From Micromonospora nigra (GTDB lineage Bacteria > Actinomycetota > Actinomycetes > Mycobacteriales > Micromonosporaceae), in NCBI RefSeq assembly GCF_900091585.1, contig NZ_FMHT01000003.1:496001-560000 (forward strand): a stretch of DNA of 64,000 nucleotides, written 5' to 3'. A program made the translations under genes and the position numbers. Shown in pieces: positions 22,902-32,184 of this stretch (its first letter is position 1; each line of letters begins with the position of its first letter). The notes under the pieces are model-generated. The model was not told the origin of the DNA and did not search any database. It saw nothing but the letters and a program-made list of their open reading frames with translations.

Positions 22902-25214
22902 TCACGTCGGCAGCCCCGGAGCGGCGACGAAGCGCAGTTCGGCGCTGCGCCGCCGGCCGTCCGGGCCGGTGAACCAGAGCTGGTCGGGGGCGGGAAGCAT
23001 CTCGGTGACGCTGACCCGGGCGTCCGTCCCGGCGGTCCGCGCCGCCCGGCGTACGGCCCGGCAGAGCACCTCCACCGAGGCGAGGCTGGCCAGGTCGACG
23101 TGGATCGGCTTCTGTTCCCCGGTGCACCGGACGAAGACGTGCCGGGGCAGCCCGTGCCGGACCGCCCAGGCGCGGGTCCGGCGGTAGCGGCGCGCCTCGT
23201 CGGAGTCGGCCGTGAAGTCGACGGTGCTGGCGGGGAAGGTCCACGACTCCCGGTTGACCACCAGCCGGTCGATGGTCACGCGGGGCCGGTGCGGGGCCGG
23301 GGACAGCAGCCGGAAGTGTGGCATCAGGTTCGCCGCCACCAGGTCCGACACCACCTCCAGCAGGTCGTGGCACACGCCGTCGCGGCGCCGCCGCACGACC
23401 AGCCGGCCGTCGCGGTCGACCACGTCGCAGCCGCCGACGACCAGGTCGTGCTCCGGGTCGTGACCACAGGTGTCGGGGGCGAACACCAACCGACGGTCCG
23501 CGGTGGTGCGCAGCCGCGGGGAGAACCGGGTCGCGCTGCCGCCCTGTGCCCCGGTGGCCCCGAGCCGGACCGTCCCGCCGGGCAGGTCCGCCACCATCGC
23601 CCGGGCCAGGTCGTCCGGCGCGGGGTGGCACTCCACCCAGCTCGCGTACCGCATCGTGTGGTAGCCGGGATGCAGCTCGCCGAGAACCCAGTCGACGTCC
23701 CCGGCGGCGACGGCGGCCAGGTCCGGTGCGGCGATCATCAGATCCGGGCTGTGCTGGGCCGCCGACGGCCAGCCGGGCGGGCCGGCGGGGAACGCGGCGG
23801 CGACGCCGGCCCGCAGGTCGGCGGCGTCCCGCCACACCCGGCGGTTCCCGTCGTCGACGGCGAGCAGCCGTTCCCAGCGGGCGGCCAGGGCGCGGGTCAG
23901 CGGCCGGACCACCGGTTCCGGGTCGTCGATCAGCACGCCCCGGGCAGCCAGCCACAACTCCGCCAACGGCACCACGCCGTCCGGCCGCCCGGCGGTGAGC
24001 TGGTCGAAGTGGGTCCGCAGGGCCCGCCGGTAGAGGGCCGCACCGGCCGCCGTGTACCACCGGGCACTGTCGAGCAGCAGCGTCAGCGGAGCGCGCAACG
24101 TCGCCAACGCCGTCGGGCCGATGGTGACCGTGTCCGGCTCCCGGCACTCCTCGAAGACCAGGGTGCGCCCGGCGTACAGCTGACCGGCCGCCCGGGCCGG
24201 GGCTTCGCCGGTCAGCTCGGTGAAGGTCGCGCCCAGCGCGGCCAGGGCGTCGCGGACCGCCGTCGCGTCACCCCGGGCCGCCGCCACCGTCGCCGCCACG
24301 GCGGTGAACCGGTCGAGGGCGGTGAGGGCGGTTTCGCGTACGGCGGGATCGTCGACCCGGTCCACGACGGCCCGCATGGTGGCAGCGGGGTGCAGGTCGT
24401 CCGGGGGTGCCTCCAGTGTCCACTCGATCCGGCGGTCGGCGTGCAGCCGGTCCAGCGCGGTACGGACCCGCTCCGGGTCGGTGGTGGGGCCGGCCGGGTC
24501 GGCGCAGACCGCCGCGACCACCTCCCGGGCGGTGCGGTCCGGCCGCAGCGCCCGCAGCACGGCCGCCTCGACCGGTTCCAGGGGCACCGGCTCGGCCAGC
24601 GGGACACGGAGTGCTTCCCCGTCGACGTCGAGCAGGGGCAGCAGCCGGGGCACCAGCCAGGGCCGCAGCGGTGGGGCGAGCGCCCGGCCGAGCGCCGCGA
24701 GGGCCCAGCCTTCCAGGTAGAGGGTGCGGTCGCCAGCGGTGCCGTCGTGAGCGGGGCGCACCGGCTCGGCCTGGGCCGGGTCGATCCGCCCCCAGCGCAG
24801 CGGCCCGAAGAAGCCGATCGTGTCGTTCTTCAGGCAGTACCGGTGCAGGTAGCTGGTGACCAGTGCCTCGGTCCGGCGGTGCCGGCCGGTGCGGGCCACG
24901 GTCTCCGGGTCGCGGCGCAGCAGGGTGTCGAAGCCGTTGTCCAGTGCGGCCGGGTTCTGCCAGGCGACCGCCTCGCGGATGCGGGGGTCGGCGGCGACCC
25001 GGTGCAGCGCCCGCGCGAGGGCCCGCTCGGCGACCCGGAACCGGGCGAGGTAGTCGTCCGGTTCCCCGCCGTCGTTGGCCGTGTCGGCCAGCCCGGCCAG
25101 TTCCGGGTCGGCCAGGGCCTCCACCAGGTCGGCGGGGAAACCGGCCGCGCGGACGCAGAACCACCGCCACAGGCCCCAGCCGCCACCGAGCGGAACCAGA
25201 TGCGGGTCGGCCAT
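22902..25214 (-). CDS. Stand-alone LanB-type (lantibiotic dehydratase N-terminal) protein
   Basis: 770 residues. The ATG shares its A with the TGA of the methyltransferase gene. The motif YCLKNDTIGFFGP (residues 126-138) sits where lanthipeptide LanBs have their R-x-TPFG motif and marks the divergent branch of this family. The protein ends after the aminoacyl-tRNA-using N-terminal region and lacks the SpaB_C elimination domain, like split thiopeptide dehydratases and PEARL ligases. In known members this fold transfers an aminoacyl group from tRNA to a hydroxyl, or to a peptide C-terminus. The protein is collinear with the C-terminal region of the NRPS at 46.8-40.9 kb. No precursor peptide is visible nearby. 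I infer tRNA-dependent acylation of an assembly-line intermediate or product. Confidence 0.85.
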   Translation of the reverse strand: MADPHLVPLGGGWGLWRWFCVRAAGFPADLVEALADPELAGLADTANDGGEPDDYLARFRVAERALARALHRVAADPRIREAVAWQNPAALDNGFDTLLRRDPETVARTGRHRRTEALVTSYLHRYCLKNDTIGFFGPLRWGRIDPAQAEPVRPAHDGTAGDRTLYLEGWALAALGRALAPPLRPWLVPRLLPLLDVDGEALRVPLAEPVPLEPVEAAVLRALRPDRTAREVVAAVCADPAGPTTDPERVRTALDRLHADRRIEWTLEAPPDDLHPAATMRAVVDRVDDPAVRETALTALDRFTAVAATVAAARGDATAVRDALAALGATFTELTGEAPARAAGQLYAGRTLVFEECREPDTVTIGPTALATLRAPLTLLLDSARWYTAAGAALYRRALRTHFDQLTAGRPDGVVPLAELWLAARGVLIDDPEPVVRPLTRALAARWERLLAVDDGNRRVWRDAADLRAGVAAAFPAGPPGWPSAAQHSPDLMIAAPDLAAVAAGDVDWVLGELHPGYHTMRYASWVECHPAPDDLARAMVADLPGGTVRLGATGAQGGSATRFSPRLRTTADRRLVFAPDTCGHDPEHDLVVGGCDVVDRDGRLVVRRRRDGVCHDLLEVVSDLVAANLMPHFRLLSPAPHRPRVTIDRLVVNRESWTFPASTVDFTADSDEARRYRRTRAWAVRHGLPRHVFVRCTGEQKPIHVDLASLASVEVLCRAVRRAARTAGTDARVSVTEMLPAPDQLWFTGPDGRRRSAELRFVAAPGLPT

Positions 25215-26269
25215 CAGCCGGCCCGGACCGCGGTCATCAGGTGGTCGGTGTCCGAGCGGGTGAGCACCTGCTGCCGTACGTCGGTGAAGCCTGCCTCGTG
25301 CAGCAGCCCGACGAGTTCGTCGTGGCCGTAGGCCCGACCGCCCTGGGTGTGGAAGAGGTTCAGGCTGAACATCCGGACGAACGCCTCGCCCGGACCGGCC
25401 GGCCGCTCCGGCACCTCGGCGAGCGGTTCGAGCAGCGCCACCCGGCCGCCGGGTCGCAGCGCGGCGGCGGCCCGGCGCAGCAGGGTCAGCGTCTCAGCCG
25501 GCTGGTAGCCGTGCACGATGTTGAAAAGCAGCACCAGGTCGTGGCCGGTGCCGTAGTCGACCTCGAAGAGGTCGCCCGCGCGCAGGGTGACCCGGTCGGT
25601 CAGGCCGGCGGCGGCGGTGGTCCTCGCCCCCTGGGCCAGCGCGCCGGCCAGGTCCACGACGGTGGCCCGCAACTGCGGGTGCGCGGTGAGGAAGGCGACC
25701 GGGTAGCTCGCGTGCCCGCCGCCGACGTCGAGCAGACTGCGCGCGTCGGACGGCACCGGCACCAGCTCGACGATCTCCGCACCGAGCCAGTCGGCGAGGC
25801 GACGCAGCATGGTCTGGAAGTCCGCGAGGACCTCGGGCTGCTTCTCCAGCCAGGCGTAGAAGTCGCCGGTCGGGGCGCCGGAACGGATCGACGTCTCCAG
25901 GTCGTGCCACCAGCCGGTGAGCAGCGCCGACCAGAAGGAGAGCACCGGCGCGAAACTGTCCGGGGTGGCCCGCAGCAGCCAGCGCGCGGTGTTGGCGCTG
26001 TTGGCGTACCGGCCGTCGGCGCGGGTCAGGTAGCCGTAGCCGACCAGCGCGTCGAGGAGGATCCGCAGGCCGAGCGGGTCGGTGCCGGTCTGCGCGGCGA
26101 GTTGCTCGACCGGGAGCGGGCCGTCGGCCAGCGCCTCGAACACGCCCAGCCGCAGCCCGGCTCCGGCGCTGCGGAAGGAGACGGCGTCGAGCAGGTCGAG
26201 GTAGGCGGCGGGGGCGGCGTCGGAGGCGTGGAACTGCTGCGCCTCCTCCGGGCTCAACGGCACCGGCAT
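25214..26269 (-). CDS. SAM-dependent O-methyltransferase
   Basis: 351 residues. ATG 26269 follows AAGGAG about seven bases upstream, and that site overlaps the MFS stop codon. An N-terminal winged-helix dimerisation domain (about 20-120) precedes a Rossmann fold with the SAM loop LLDVGGGHASYPVAF and later FNIVHGYQPAETLTLLRRA, as in the plant-type O-methyltransferase family used in many actinomycete pathways. Located in the NRPS operon with a kynurenine-3-monooxygenase-like gene, it probably methylates the phenol that enzyme creates, or another hydroxyl of the product. The catalytic His typical of the family falls in NIVHGY, but the substrate cannot be read. Confidence 0.88.
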   Translation of the reverse strand: MPVPLSPEEAQQFHASDAAPAAYLDLLDAVSFRSAGAGLRLGVFEALADGPLPVEQLAAQTGTDPLGLRILLDALVGYGYLTRADGRYANSANTARWLLRATPDSFAPVLSFWSALLTGWWHDLETSIRSGAPTGDFYAWLEKQPEVLADFQTMLRRLADWLGAEIVELVPVPSDARSLLDVGGGHASYPVAFLTAHPQLRATVVDLAGALAQGARTTAAAGLTDRVTLRAGDLFEVDYGTGHDLVLLFNIVHGYQPAETLTLLRRAAAALRPGGRVALLEPLAEVPERPAGPGEAFVRMFSLNLFHTQGGRAYGHDELVGLLHEAGFTDVRQQVLTRSDTDHLMTAVRAG

Positions 26270-26282
26270 GGCGATGGCTCCT

Positions 26283-27650
26283 TCACGAGGCTGGTCGAGG
26301 GTCGGCGGAAACGGTCGCGGGTTCCGGGGTGCCGTCGTGGTCGGCAGTGTCGTCGGGGAGGGCGTCGGGCAGGTCGTCGACGCCGCGCAGCACCGGCCGG
26401 GTCCAGGCGAGCGCGGCGAGGAGCACCATCGCCACCCCGGTGACCGCGAAGAGCAGCGCGATTCCCCGGCCCTCCCCGGTGCCGACCACCCGGCCCACCG
26501 AGTCGGCGAGGGCACCGTCCGGGCGCAGCAGCGGCTCGAACAGGCCGTCGGCGATCGGCCCGGCCAGCACGTACGCCAGCGGCACGCTGGCGTCGCCGAT
26601 GACCCGGGCGGTGGCGAGCACCCGGCCCAGCACGGACGGTTCGGTCTTGGTCTGGATCAGCGTCATGGTGGAGCTGTTCACGATCGGCAGGGTGAACAGG
26701 AAGAGGGGGGCGACCACACCGATCAGCCAGGCGGACGGGGCCGCCGCGTGCAGGACGAGGGCCACTCCCCCGGCGGCGAGTCCACCGCAGACGGCGGTGA
26801 CCCGGCGGGTCGGCCCGCCCCACGCGCCCATCACCAGGCTGCCGGCGAAGAGGCCGGCGCCCCCGGCGAACATCAGCACGCCGAGGGTGTCCGCCGTGGT
26901 GAACGAGAGGATCAGCGGCTGCACCAGCACCCCGGCGATGCCGAAGAGGAAGTTGTACGCGCCGAAGACCACCATGAGCTGGAGCAGGCCGGGTCGTTGC
27001 CGCAGGTGCCGCCACCCGGCGGTGGCTCCCCGCAGCACCGCCTCGGCGGGGCCGGAACCGGCCGGGCGGGTCACCTCGGCGGGCAGCCGGACCAGCAGCA
27101 GGGTCGCGGCCGCGACCACGAAGGTGCCCAGGTCGATCGCCATGACCCCGCCGATCCCGATGGTCACCACGAGCACCCCGGCGATCAGCGGCGCGGCGAT
27201 CTGCACCGCCCGGGAGACCTGCATGAGCCCGTTGAACCGGCCCAGGTGCCGCTTGCCGATCAGCGCCGGGGTCATCGCCTGGTAGGCGACCTGGTGCACG
27301 GTCGACGCGGCGGCACTCACCGCGGTCGCCAGGTAGATGTGCCAGACCTGGAGTGCGTCGGCGACGACCAGCGCGGTGAGCGCCGCCGTGCCGGCGGCGG
27401 CGACGGTGTCGGCGACCAGCATCAACCGGCGGCGGTCGCGGCGGTCGGCGAGCGCCCCGGCGAAGGGCGCGAACAGGACCGCCGGCAGGGTCGCGGCGAG
27501 GAAGATCAGCGAGAACTGGGTGACCGACCCGGTGCGCTGGTAAACCCAGACACCGAGGACGAACGCGGTGAGGCTCGACCCGACCAGCGAGACCAACTGG
27601 CCGAGCCAGATCGCGGCCCACCGGGCGGTGGGGGTGGTGCGGTCATCCAT
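26283..27650 (-). CDS. MFS exporter
   Basis: 455 residues with about twelve transmembrane helices. The cytosolic loop ALADRRDRRRLMLVAD is the MFS motif A between helices 2 and 3. The sequence resembles the enterobactin-exporter/MFS_3 branch. It overlaps the preceding NRPS gene by eight bases and precedes the methyltransferase, so it belongs to the operon. The probable job is export of the finished peptide, giving secretion and self-protection. Confidence 0.9.
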   Translation of the reverse strand: MDDRTTPTARWAAIWLGQLVSLVGSSLTAFVLGVWVYQRTGSVTQFSLIFLAATLPAVLFAPFAGALADRRDRRRLMLVADTVAAAGTAALTALVVADALQVWHIYLATAVSAAASTVHQVAYQAMTPALIGKRHLGRFNGLMQVSRAVQIAAPLIAGVLVVTIGIGGVMAIDLGTFVVAAATLLLVRLPAEVTRPAGSGPAEAVLRGATAGWRHLRQRPGLLQLMVVFGAYNFLFGIAGVLVQPLILSFTTADTLGVLMFAGGAGLFAGSLVMGAWGGPTRRVTAVCGGLAAGGVALVLHAAAPSAWLIGVVAPLFLFTLPIVNSSTMTLIQTKTEPSVLGRVLATARVIGDASVPLAYVLAGPIADGLFEPLLRPDGALADSVGRVVGTGEGRGIALLFAVTGVAMVLLAALAWTRPVLRGVDDLPDALPDDTADHDGTPEPATVSADPRPAS

Positions 27651-30600
27651 GGGCCCTCCCGGGCGGCGGGTCGAGGAAGCCGGCGGCCACGAACGCCGCC
27701 AGGTAGGTGTGCAGCAGCCGTTCGTCGGCAGCCGGGCAGGTGATCCCGGCCGCCGCGAGCACCGTCTCGGTGCCGGTGCAGTCGAAGTCGGGCTGCGTCC
27801 GGACGGGGGTGTCCGCGCCGAAGAGCGGTGCGAACCGGGCCAGCGCGGCGTCCGGGCGGTCCAGCAGCGCCGCCCGCCAGCGCGGGTACGCCACCAACGT
27901 GACCGGGTAGCCGAAGCTGGCCAGCGCGTCGGCCAGGGCGGCGTACGACATGGTCCGGTTGTTGTAGTAGTGGTGGTCCGCGGTGGAGCCGGTGCGGGTC
28001 AGGTGCCCGATGCCGGCCCCGACGTAGTCGACCGGCGCGAGGTCGGCGGGGTCGTCGATCTCCGGTACGGCACCGAGCTGCACGCAGGTCTTCAGCAGCC
28101 GGCTGAAGAAGTCGTCGGTGTTGCCGACGCCGCTGCCGGCGTCGCCGGTGATCCTTGCGGGCCGGTGCACGCCGACCGGCAGCCCCCGCTCCCGGGCGGC
28201 GCGGACCAACGCGTCGGCCACCCACTTGCTGCCGTTGTAGCCGTCGTGGAGGCCGTCGCAGTCGGCCGGGACGTCGCCCTCGCGCACCAGCGTGCCGGTG
28301 CGGGACGGGGTGACGAAGACCCCGAGGGTGGAGACGAAGTGCACCGCGCTCGGCCGGCCGGTGGTGGCCAGCCGGAGCACCTCCAGCGTGCCGCCGACGT
28401 TGGCCGGGCGCAGCGCCGGATACGGCTGCACGAAGTTGACCACGCCGCCGTTGTGCACGATCGCGTCGAGCCGTTCGCCCAGCTCGGCGAAGTCCACGCC
28501 GGTCAGGCCGAGTCGGGGTGCGCCGAGGTCACCGGGGACGCCGACGAGGCGGTCGGCGTACTCCGGTCGCCAGAGGCCGTACCTGTGCAGGTTGGCGCGG
28601 ACCCGGTCGAGCGCGGCGGCCGGGGTGTCGGCGCGGACCAGGCAGTGCACGGTGGCGGTGCTCGCGGCGAGCCAGTCGGCGAGCAGGTACGCCCCGAGGA
28701 AGCCGGTCGCCCCGGTGCAGAGCACCGACCGTGGCGGCGCGGCCGGCACCCCGGGCGGTACGGCCAGGTCGTCGGCCAGGCGGGCCTCGGCCCGCAGCAG
28801 GTCACCCCCGGCGTCGGCGGTGGGCCCGGCACCGTCGAGGACGGCGGCGAGACCGGCCAGGTCGGCGGTGGAGAACAGCTCCCGAAGCGGCAGGTCCACG
28901 CCGAGCGCGGCCCGGATCCGGGTCACCACGCTCGCGGCGAGCAGCGAGTGGCCGCCGAGGTCGAAGAAGTTGTCCTGCCGGCCCACCGGGCCGGTGTCGA
29001 GCAGCTCGGCCCAGATGTCGGCGAGCGCCTTCTCCGTGGGGGTGGTCGGCGGCTCGTGCGCCGGCCGGTCGGTCTCCTCGGGGCGGGGCAGGGCGGCCAG
29101 GTCGAGCTTGCCGTGCCGGTTGGTGGGCAGGTCGGGCACCCGGACGAAGCAGGCGGGGACGAGGTGTTCCGGCAGCCGGCGACGCAGTGCGGTCCGGGCC
29201 GCCGGCCCGTCCGGGACGGTGTCGTCGCCGACCATGTAGGCGACGAGCCGGGGGCCGGCCGGGGCGTGGTCGACGACCACGGCGGTACGCCGGACTCCGG
29301 GCAGGGTGGCGCAGGCCGCCTCCACCTCGCCGATCTCGATGCGGTGCCCCCGGATCTTGACCTGCTGGTCGGTGCGGCCGAGGAACTCGAGGGTGCCGTC
29401 GGCGCGGTGCCGGGCCAGGTCACCGGTGCGGTAGAGCCGCGACCCGGGTGGGCCGTACGGGTCGGGCACGAAGCTGCCGGCGGTCTCGGCGGCGTTGCCG
29501 AGGTAGCCCCGGGCGGGGGCGGTGCCGCCGACGAAGACCTCGCCGACCAGGCCGATCGGCACCGGCCGCAGGTCGGCGTCGAGGACGTGCACCCGGACGT
29601 TCGGCACCGGGCGGCCGATCGGCAGCCGGGTCAGACCGGGCAGCTCATTCGCGTCCACGGTGGCGTAGGTGGTGGCGCAGACGGTCGCCTCGGTCGGGCC
29701 GTAGTGGTTGTGCAGGGTGACCCGGCCGGCGGTGAGACCGGCCCAGCGGCGCACGGTCTCCAGGTCGACGGCCTCCCCGCCGACCATCATGGCGCGGAGC
29801 GGACCGACGTCGACCGCGTCGGGCTGCGCGGCGAGGTCGCCGACCCAGCGGGCCCACAGCGGCGCGGCGGTGTCGACCAGGGTGAGGCCGTGGGTGCGGC
29901 ACAGCTCGGTCAGGCCCGCTCCGGTGATCGCGGCCGGCTGCCGGTGCACCACGATCGCGGCCCCGCTGACCAGGGCCGGGAAGAGGTCGCCGACGGAGGC
30001 GTCGAAACTCAGCGGGGGCAGCATGAGCAGCCGGTCGCCGGGGCCGATGCCGTGCAGGTCGGCGAAGGCCAGGGCCAGGTTGACGGCGGTGCGGTGGCTG
30101 ACCATCACCCCCTTGGGCGTGCCCGTGGAGCCGGAGGTGTGGATGACGTAGGCGAGCTGGTCCGGATGGACCTGCCGGGGGGCCACCGGTGGCGGGTCCC
30201 CGGCCGGGCCGCCGTCGACGGGCGGGCCGTCGGTGTCGACAGTGCGGCCGGCGGTGCCGACGGGCAGTCCGTCGGTGTCGACGGCGAGCACGGTGCCGGC
30301 GTACGGCTGGTCGTCGGGTTCGTCCGGCGGGGCGGCGATGGTGGCGGCGAGGTCGGCGTCGGTGAGGCAGACCGTGGTGCCCGCGGCGGTGAGCAGGGCA
30401 CGCAACCGGGCCGGCGGGTGGGTGGGGTCCAGCGGCAGGTAGCCGGCCCCGGCCTTGAGGATCGCCAGCAGGCCGGTGACGGCGGCGCGGCCGGCGGCCA
30501 GCGCGAGCCCGACCGGCTCGTCGGGGCGGACCCCGAGGCGGCACAGGTGCGCGGCGAGCCGGTCGGCGTCCGCGTCCAGCCGGCCGTAGGTCAGGGCCGG

Positions 30601-32184
30601 CCGGTCCGGCTCGTCCGGGCTGACGTCCAGCAGGGCGGGCGCCTGCGGGTCGGCCGCCGCCCGGGCGCTGACCAGCTCGTGCAGCCCCACCCCGGCGGGG
30701 TACGCCCGGTCGGTGGCGTTCCAGGCGGCCAGGTCGCGTCGCTCGGCGGGGCCGGTCAGGTCCAGTTCGGACAGGCGCAGGTGTGCCCGGGTGGCCAACG
30801 CCCACAGCACGGACCGGAACCGGTCGACGAACCGGTCGATGGTCGCCTGGTCGAACAGGTCGGTGTTGTAGTCGACCAGGCCACTCAGGCCGGCCGGGGA
30901 CTCGTGCACCGCCACGGTGAGGTCCAGCCGGGAGGTCTCCCGCAGGACCGACACGGGGCGGACGGCGAGACCGGCCCTCGGACCGGCGACACCGGCCTGG
31001 TTCAGGACCAGCATCACCTGGAAGAGCGGGTTACGGCTCAGGTCGCGGGGCAGTCGGACGGTCTCGACGATCCGTTCGAAGGGCAGCTCGGCGTGGGCCA
31101 GGGATGCCACACAGGTGCCCCGGACCCGGGCCAGTGCCTCGGCCAGGGTGGGGTCCCCGGCCAGGTCGGTGCGCAGCGGCAGGCTGTTGACGAGCAGGCC
31201 GACCATCTGCTGCTGCTCGGCGTCGGTGCGCAACGTCACCGGGGAGGCGACGCAGACGTCGTCGGTGCCGCCGAGGCGGGCCAGCAGCACCTGGAGGCCG
31301 GCGAGCAGGATCATGAAACGGGTGCAGCCGGTGCGGTGCGCCAGGCTGTCGAGCGCCGCGACCAGGTCGTCGGCGACGGCGAAGCCGTGGGTGCGGCCAG
31401 GGAAGGTCTGGGTGGCCGGGCGCGGTCGGTCGGTGGGCAGGTCGAGCAGGCCGGAGGAGCCGGCCAGTCGGTCGGCCCAGAAGCTGCGCAGCCGGTCGGC
31501 GGCGGCCCCGGCCAGCCGGTCGTGTTGCCACAACACGTAGTCGGGGAAGTGCACGGCCGGCGGAGCCGGCGACGTGGCGGCCCCGGTGAGGCGGCGGCGG
31601 TGGCCGTCGAGGAGTCCGGTGAGCACGATGTCGAGGGACCGTTCGTCGGCGACGATGTGGTGCAGGCTGACCACCAGCAGGTGTTCCTCGACGTCGAGCC
31701 GGCCCACCCGGACCCGCACCAGCGGCGCCCGGCCCAGGTCGAAGGGGGTCTCACTCTCCCGGCGGACGGCAGCGACGACGGCCGCCTCGCGACCGGTGCG
31801 CGGCACCGTGGTCAGGTCCTCCACCACGAGCCGGCACCGGGCAGCCGGGTCGTCGGCCGGCAGGACGACCTGCTCCACCGCCCCGTTCCGCTCCACGAAC
31901 CTGGTCCGCAGGGCGTCGTGCGCGGCGACGACCTCGTCGAGCGCGGACTGCAGGGCGGCCAGGTCCAACCGGCCGGTGATTGCGACCGCCTGGTTGAGCA
32001 CGTACGCCGGGTTGCCCGGCTGGAGCCGGTCGAGGAACCACATGCCCTCCTGCATCGGGGAGAGCGGCACCCGGGTGCCCGGTGACCGGCGCGGAATCCC
32101 GGCGGGCCGGGTCGCCGTGGCCAGTCCCCGCCGGGCCATCAGTTCCCGGATGAGGCGTTCCCGGTCGGGTCCGGGGGCGGTCAT
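27643..32184 (-). CDS. NRPS module C-A-T with terminal thioester reductase
   Basis: 1,513 residues. ATG overlaps the stop of the preceding NRPS (ATGA). Condensation domain (about 35-460) with active-site variant HHIVADE, where Gly is replaced by Glu; adenylation domain (about 490-1000); carrier domain with Ser1080 (LGGHSL); and a Lys2/NAD_binding_4-type reductase starting near 1150 with CTGATGFLGAYLL. Such domains release the chain by NAD(P)H reduction to an aldehyde, sometimes on to an alcohol, so this should be the final module. Hand-aligned specificity residues are D-A-G-D-M-G-H-V-C, which I cannot assign; the Asp at the fourth position would suit a substrate with a basic or amine group, such as a kynurenine-type residue. 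There is no thioesterase in the operon. Confidence 0.93.
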   Translation of the reverse strand: MTAPGPDRERLIRELMARRGLATATRPAGIPRRSPGTRVPLSPMQEGMWFLDRLQPGNPAYVLNQAVAITGRLDLAALQSALDEVVAAHDALRTRFVERNGAVEQVVLPADDPAARCRLVVEDLTTVPRTGREAAVVAAVRRESETPFDLGRAPLVRVRVGRLDVEEHLLVVSLHHIVADERSLDIVLTGLLDGHRRRLTGAATSPAPPAVHFPDYVLWQHDRLAGAAADRLRSFWADRLAGSSGLLDLPTDRPRPATQTFPGRTHGFAVADDLVAALDSLAHRTGCTRFMILLAGLQVLLARLGGTDDVCVASPVTLRTDAEQQQMVGLLVNSLPLRTDLAGDPTLAEALARVRGTCVASLAHAELPFERIVETVRLPRDLSRNPLFQVMLVLNQAGVAGPRAGLAVRPVSVLRETSRLDLTVAVHESPAGLSGLVDYNTDLFDQATIDRFVDRFRSVLWALATRAHLRLSELDLTGPAERRDLAAWNATDRAYPAGVGLHELVSARAAADPQAPALLDVSPDEPDRPALTYGRLDADADRLAAHLCRLGVRPDEPVGLALAAGRAAVTGLLAILKAGAGYLPLDPTHPPARLRALLTAAGTTVCLTDADLAATIAAPPDEPDDQPYAGTVLAVDTDGLPVGTAGRTVDTDGPPVDGGPAGDPPPVAPRQVHPDQLAYVIHTSGSTGTPKGVMVSHRTAVNLALAFADLHGIGPGDRLLMLPPLSFDASVGDLFPALVSGAAIVVHRQPAAITGAGLTELCRTHGLTLVDTAAPLWARWVGDLAAQPDAVDVGPLRAMMVGGEAVDLETVRRWAGLTAGRVTLHNHYGPTEATVCATTYATVDANELPGLTRLPIGRPVPNVRVHVLDADLRPVPIGLVGEVFVGGTAPARGYLGNAAETAGSFVPDPYGPPGSRLYRTGDLARHRADGTLEFLGRTDQQVKIRGHRIEIGEVEAACATLPGVRRTAVVVDHAPAGPRLVAYMVGDDTVPDGPAARTALRRRLPEHLVPACFVRVPDLPTNRHGKLDLAALPRPEETDRPAHEPPTTPTEKALADIWAELLDTGPVGRQDNFFDLGGHSLLAASVVTRIRAALGVDLPLRELFSTADLAGLAAVLDGAGPTADAGGDLLRAEARLADDLAVPPGVPAAPPRSVLCTGATGFLGAYLLADWLAASTATVHCLVRADTPAAALDRVRANLHRYGLWRPEYADRLVGVPGDLGAPRLGLTGVDFAELGERLDAIVHNGGVVNFVQPYPALRPANVGGTLEVLRLATTGRPSAVHFVSTLGVFVTPSRTGTLVREGDVPADCDGLHDGYNGSKWVADALVRAARERGLPVGVHRPARITGDAGSGVGNTDDFFSRLLKTCVQLGAVPEIDDPADLAPVDYVGAGIGHLTRTGSTADHHYYNNRTMSYAALADALASFGYPVTLVAYPRWRAALLDRPDAALARFAPLFGADTPVRTQPDFDCTGTETVLAAAGITCPAADERLLHTYLAAFVAAGFLDPPPGRAHG

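Noticed and set aside
27568..32085. 1,505-codon plus-strand open frame opposite the C-A-T-reductase NRPS
   Set aside because: Antisense shadow without domains; long open antisense frames are expected at this GC content.
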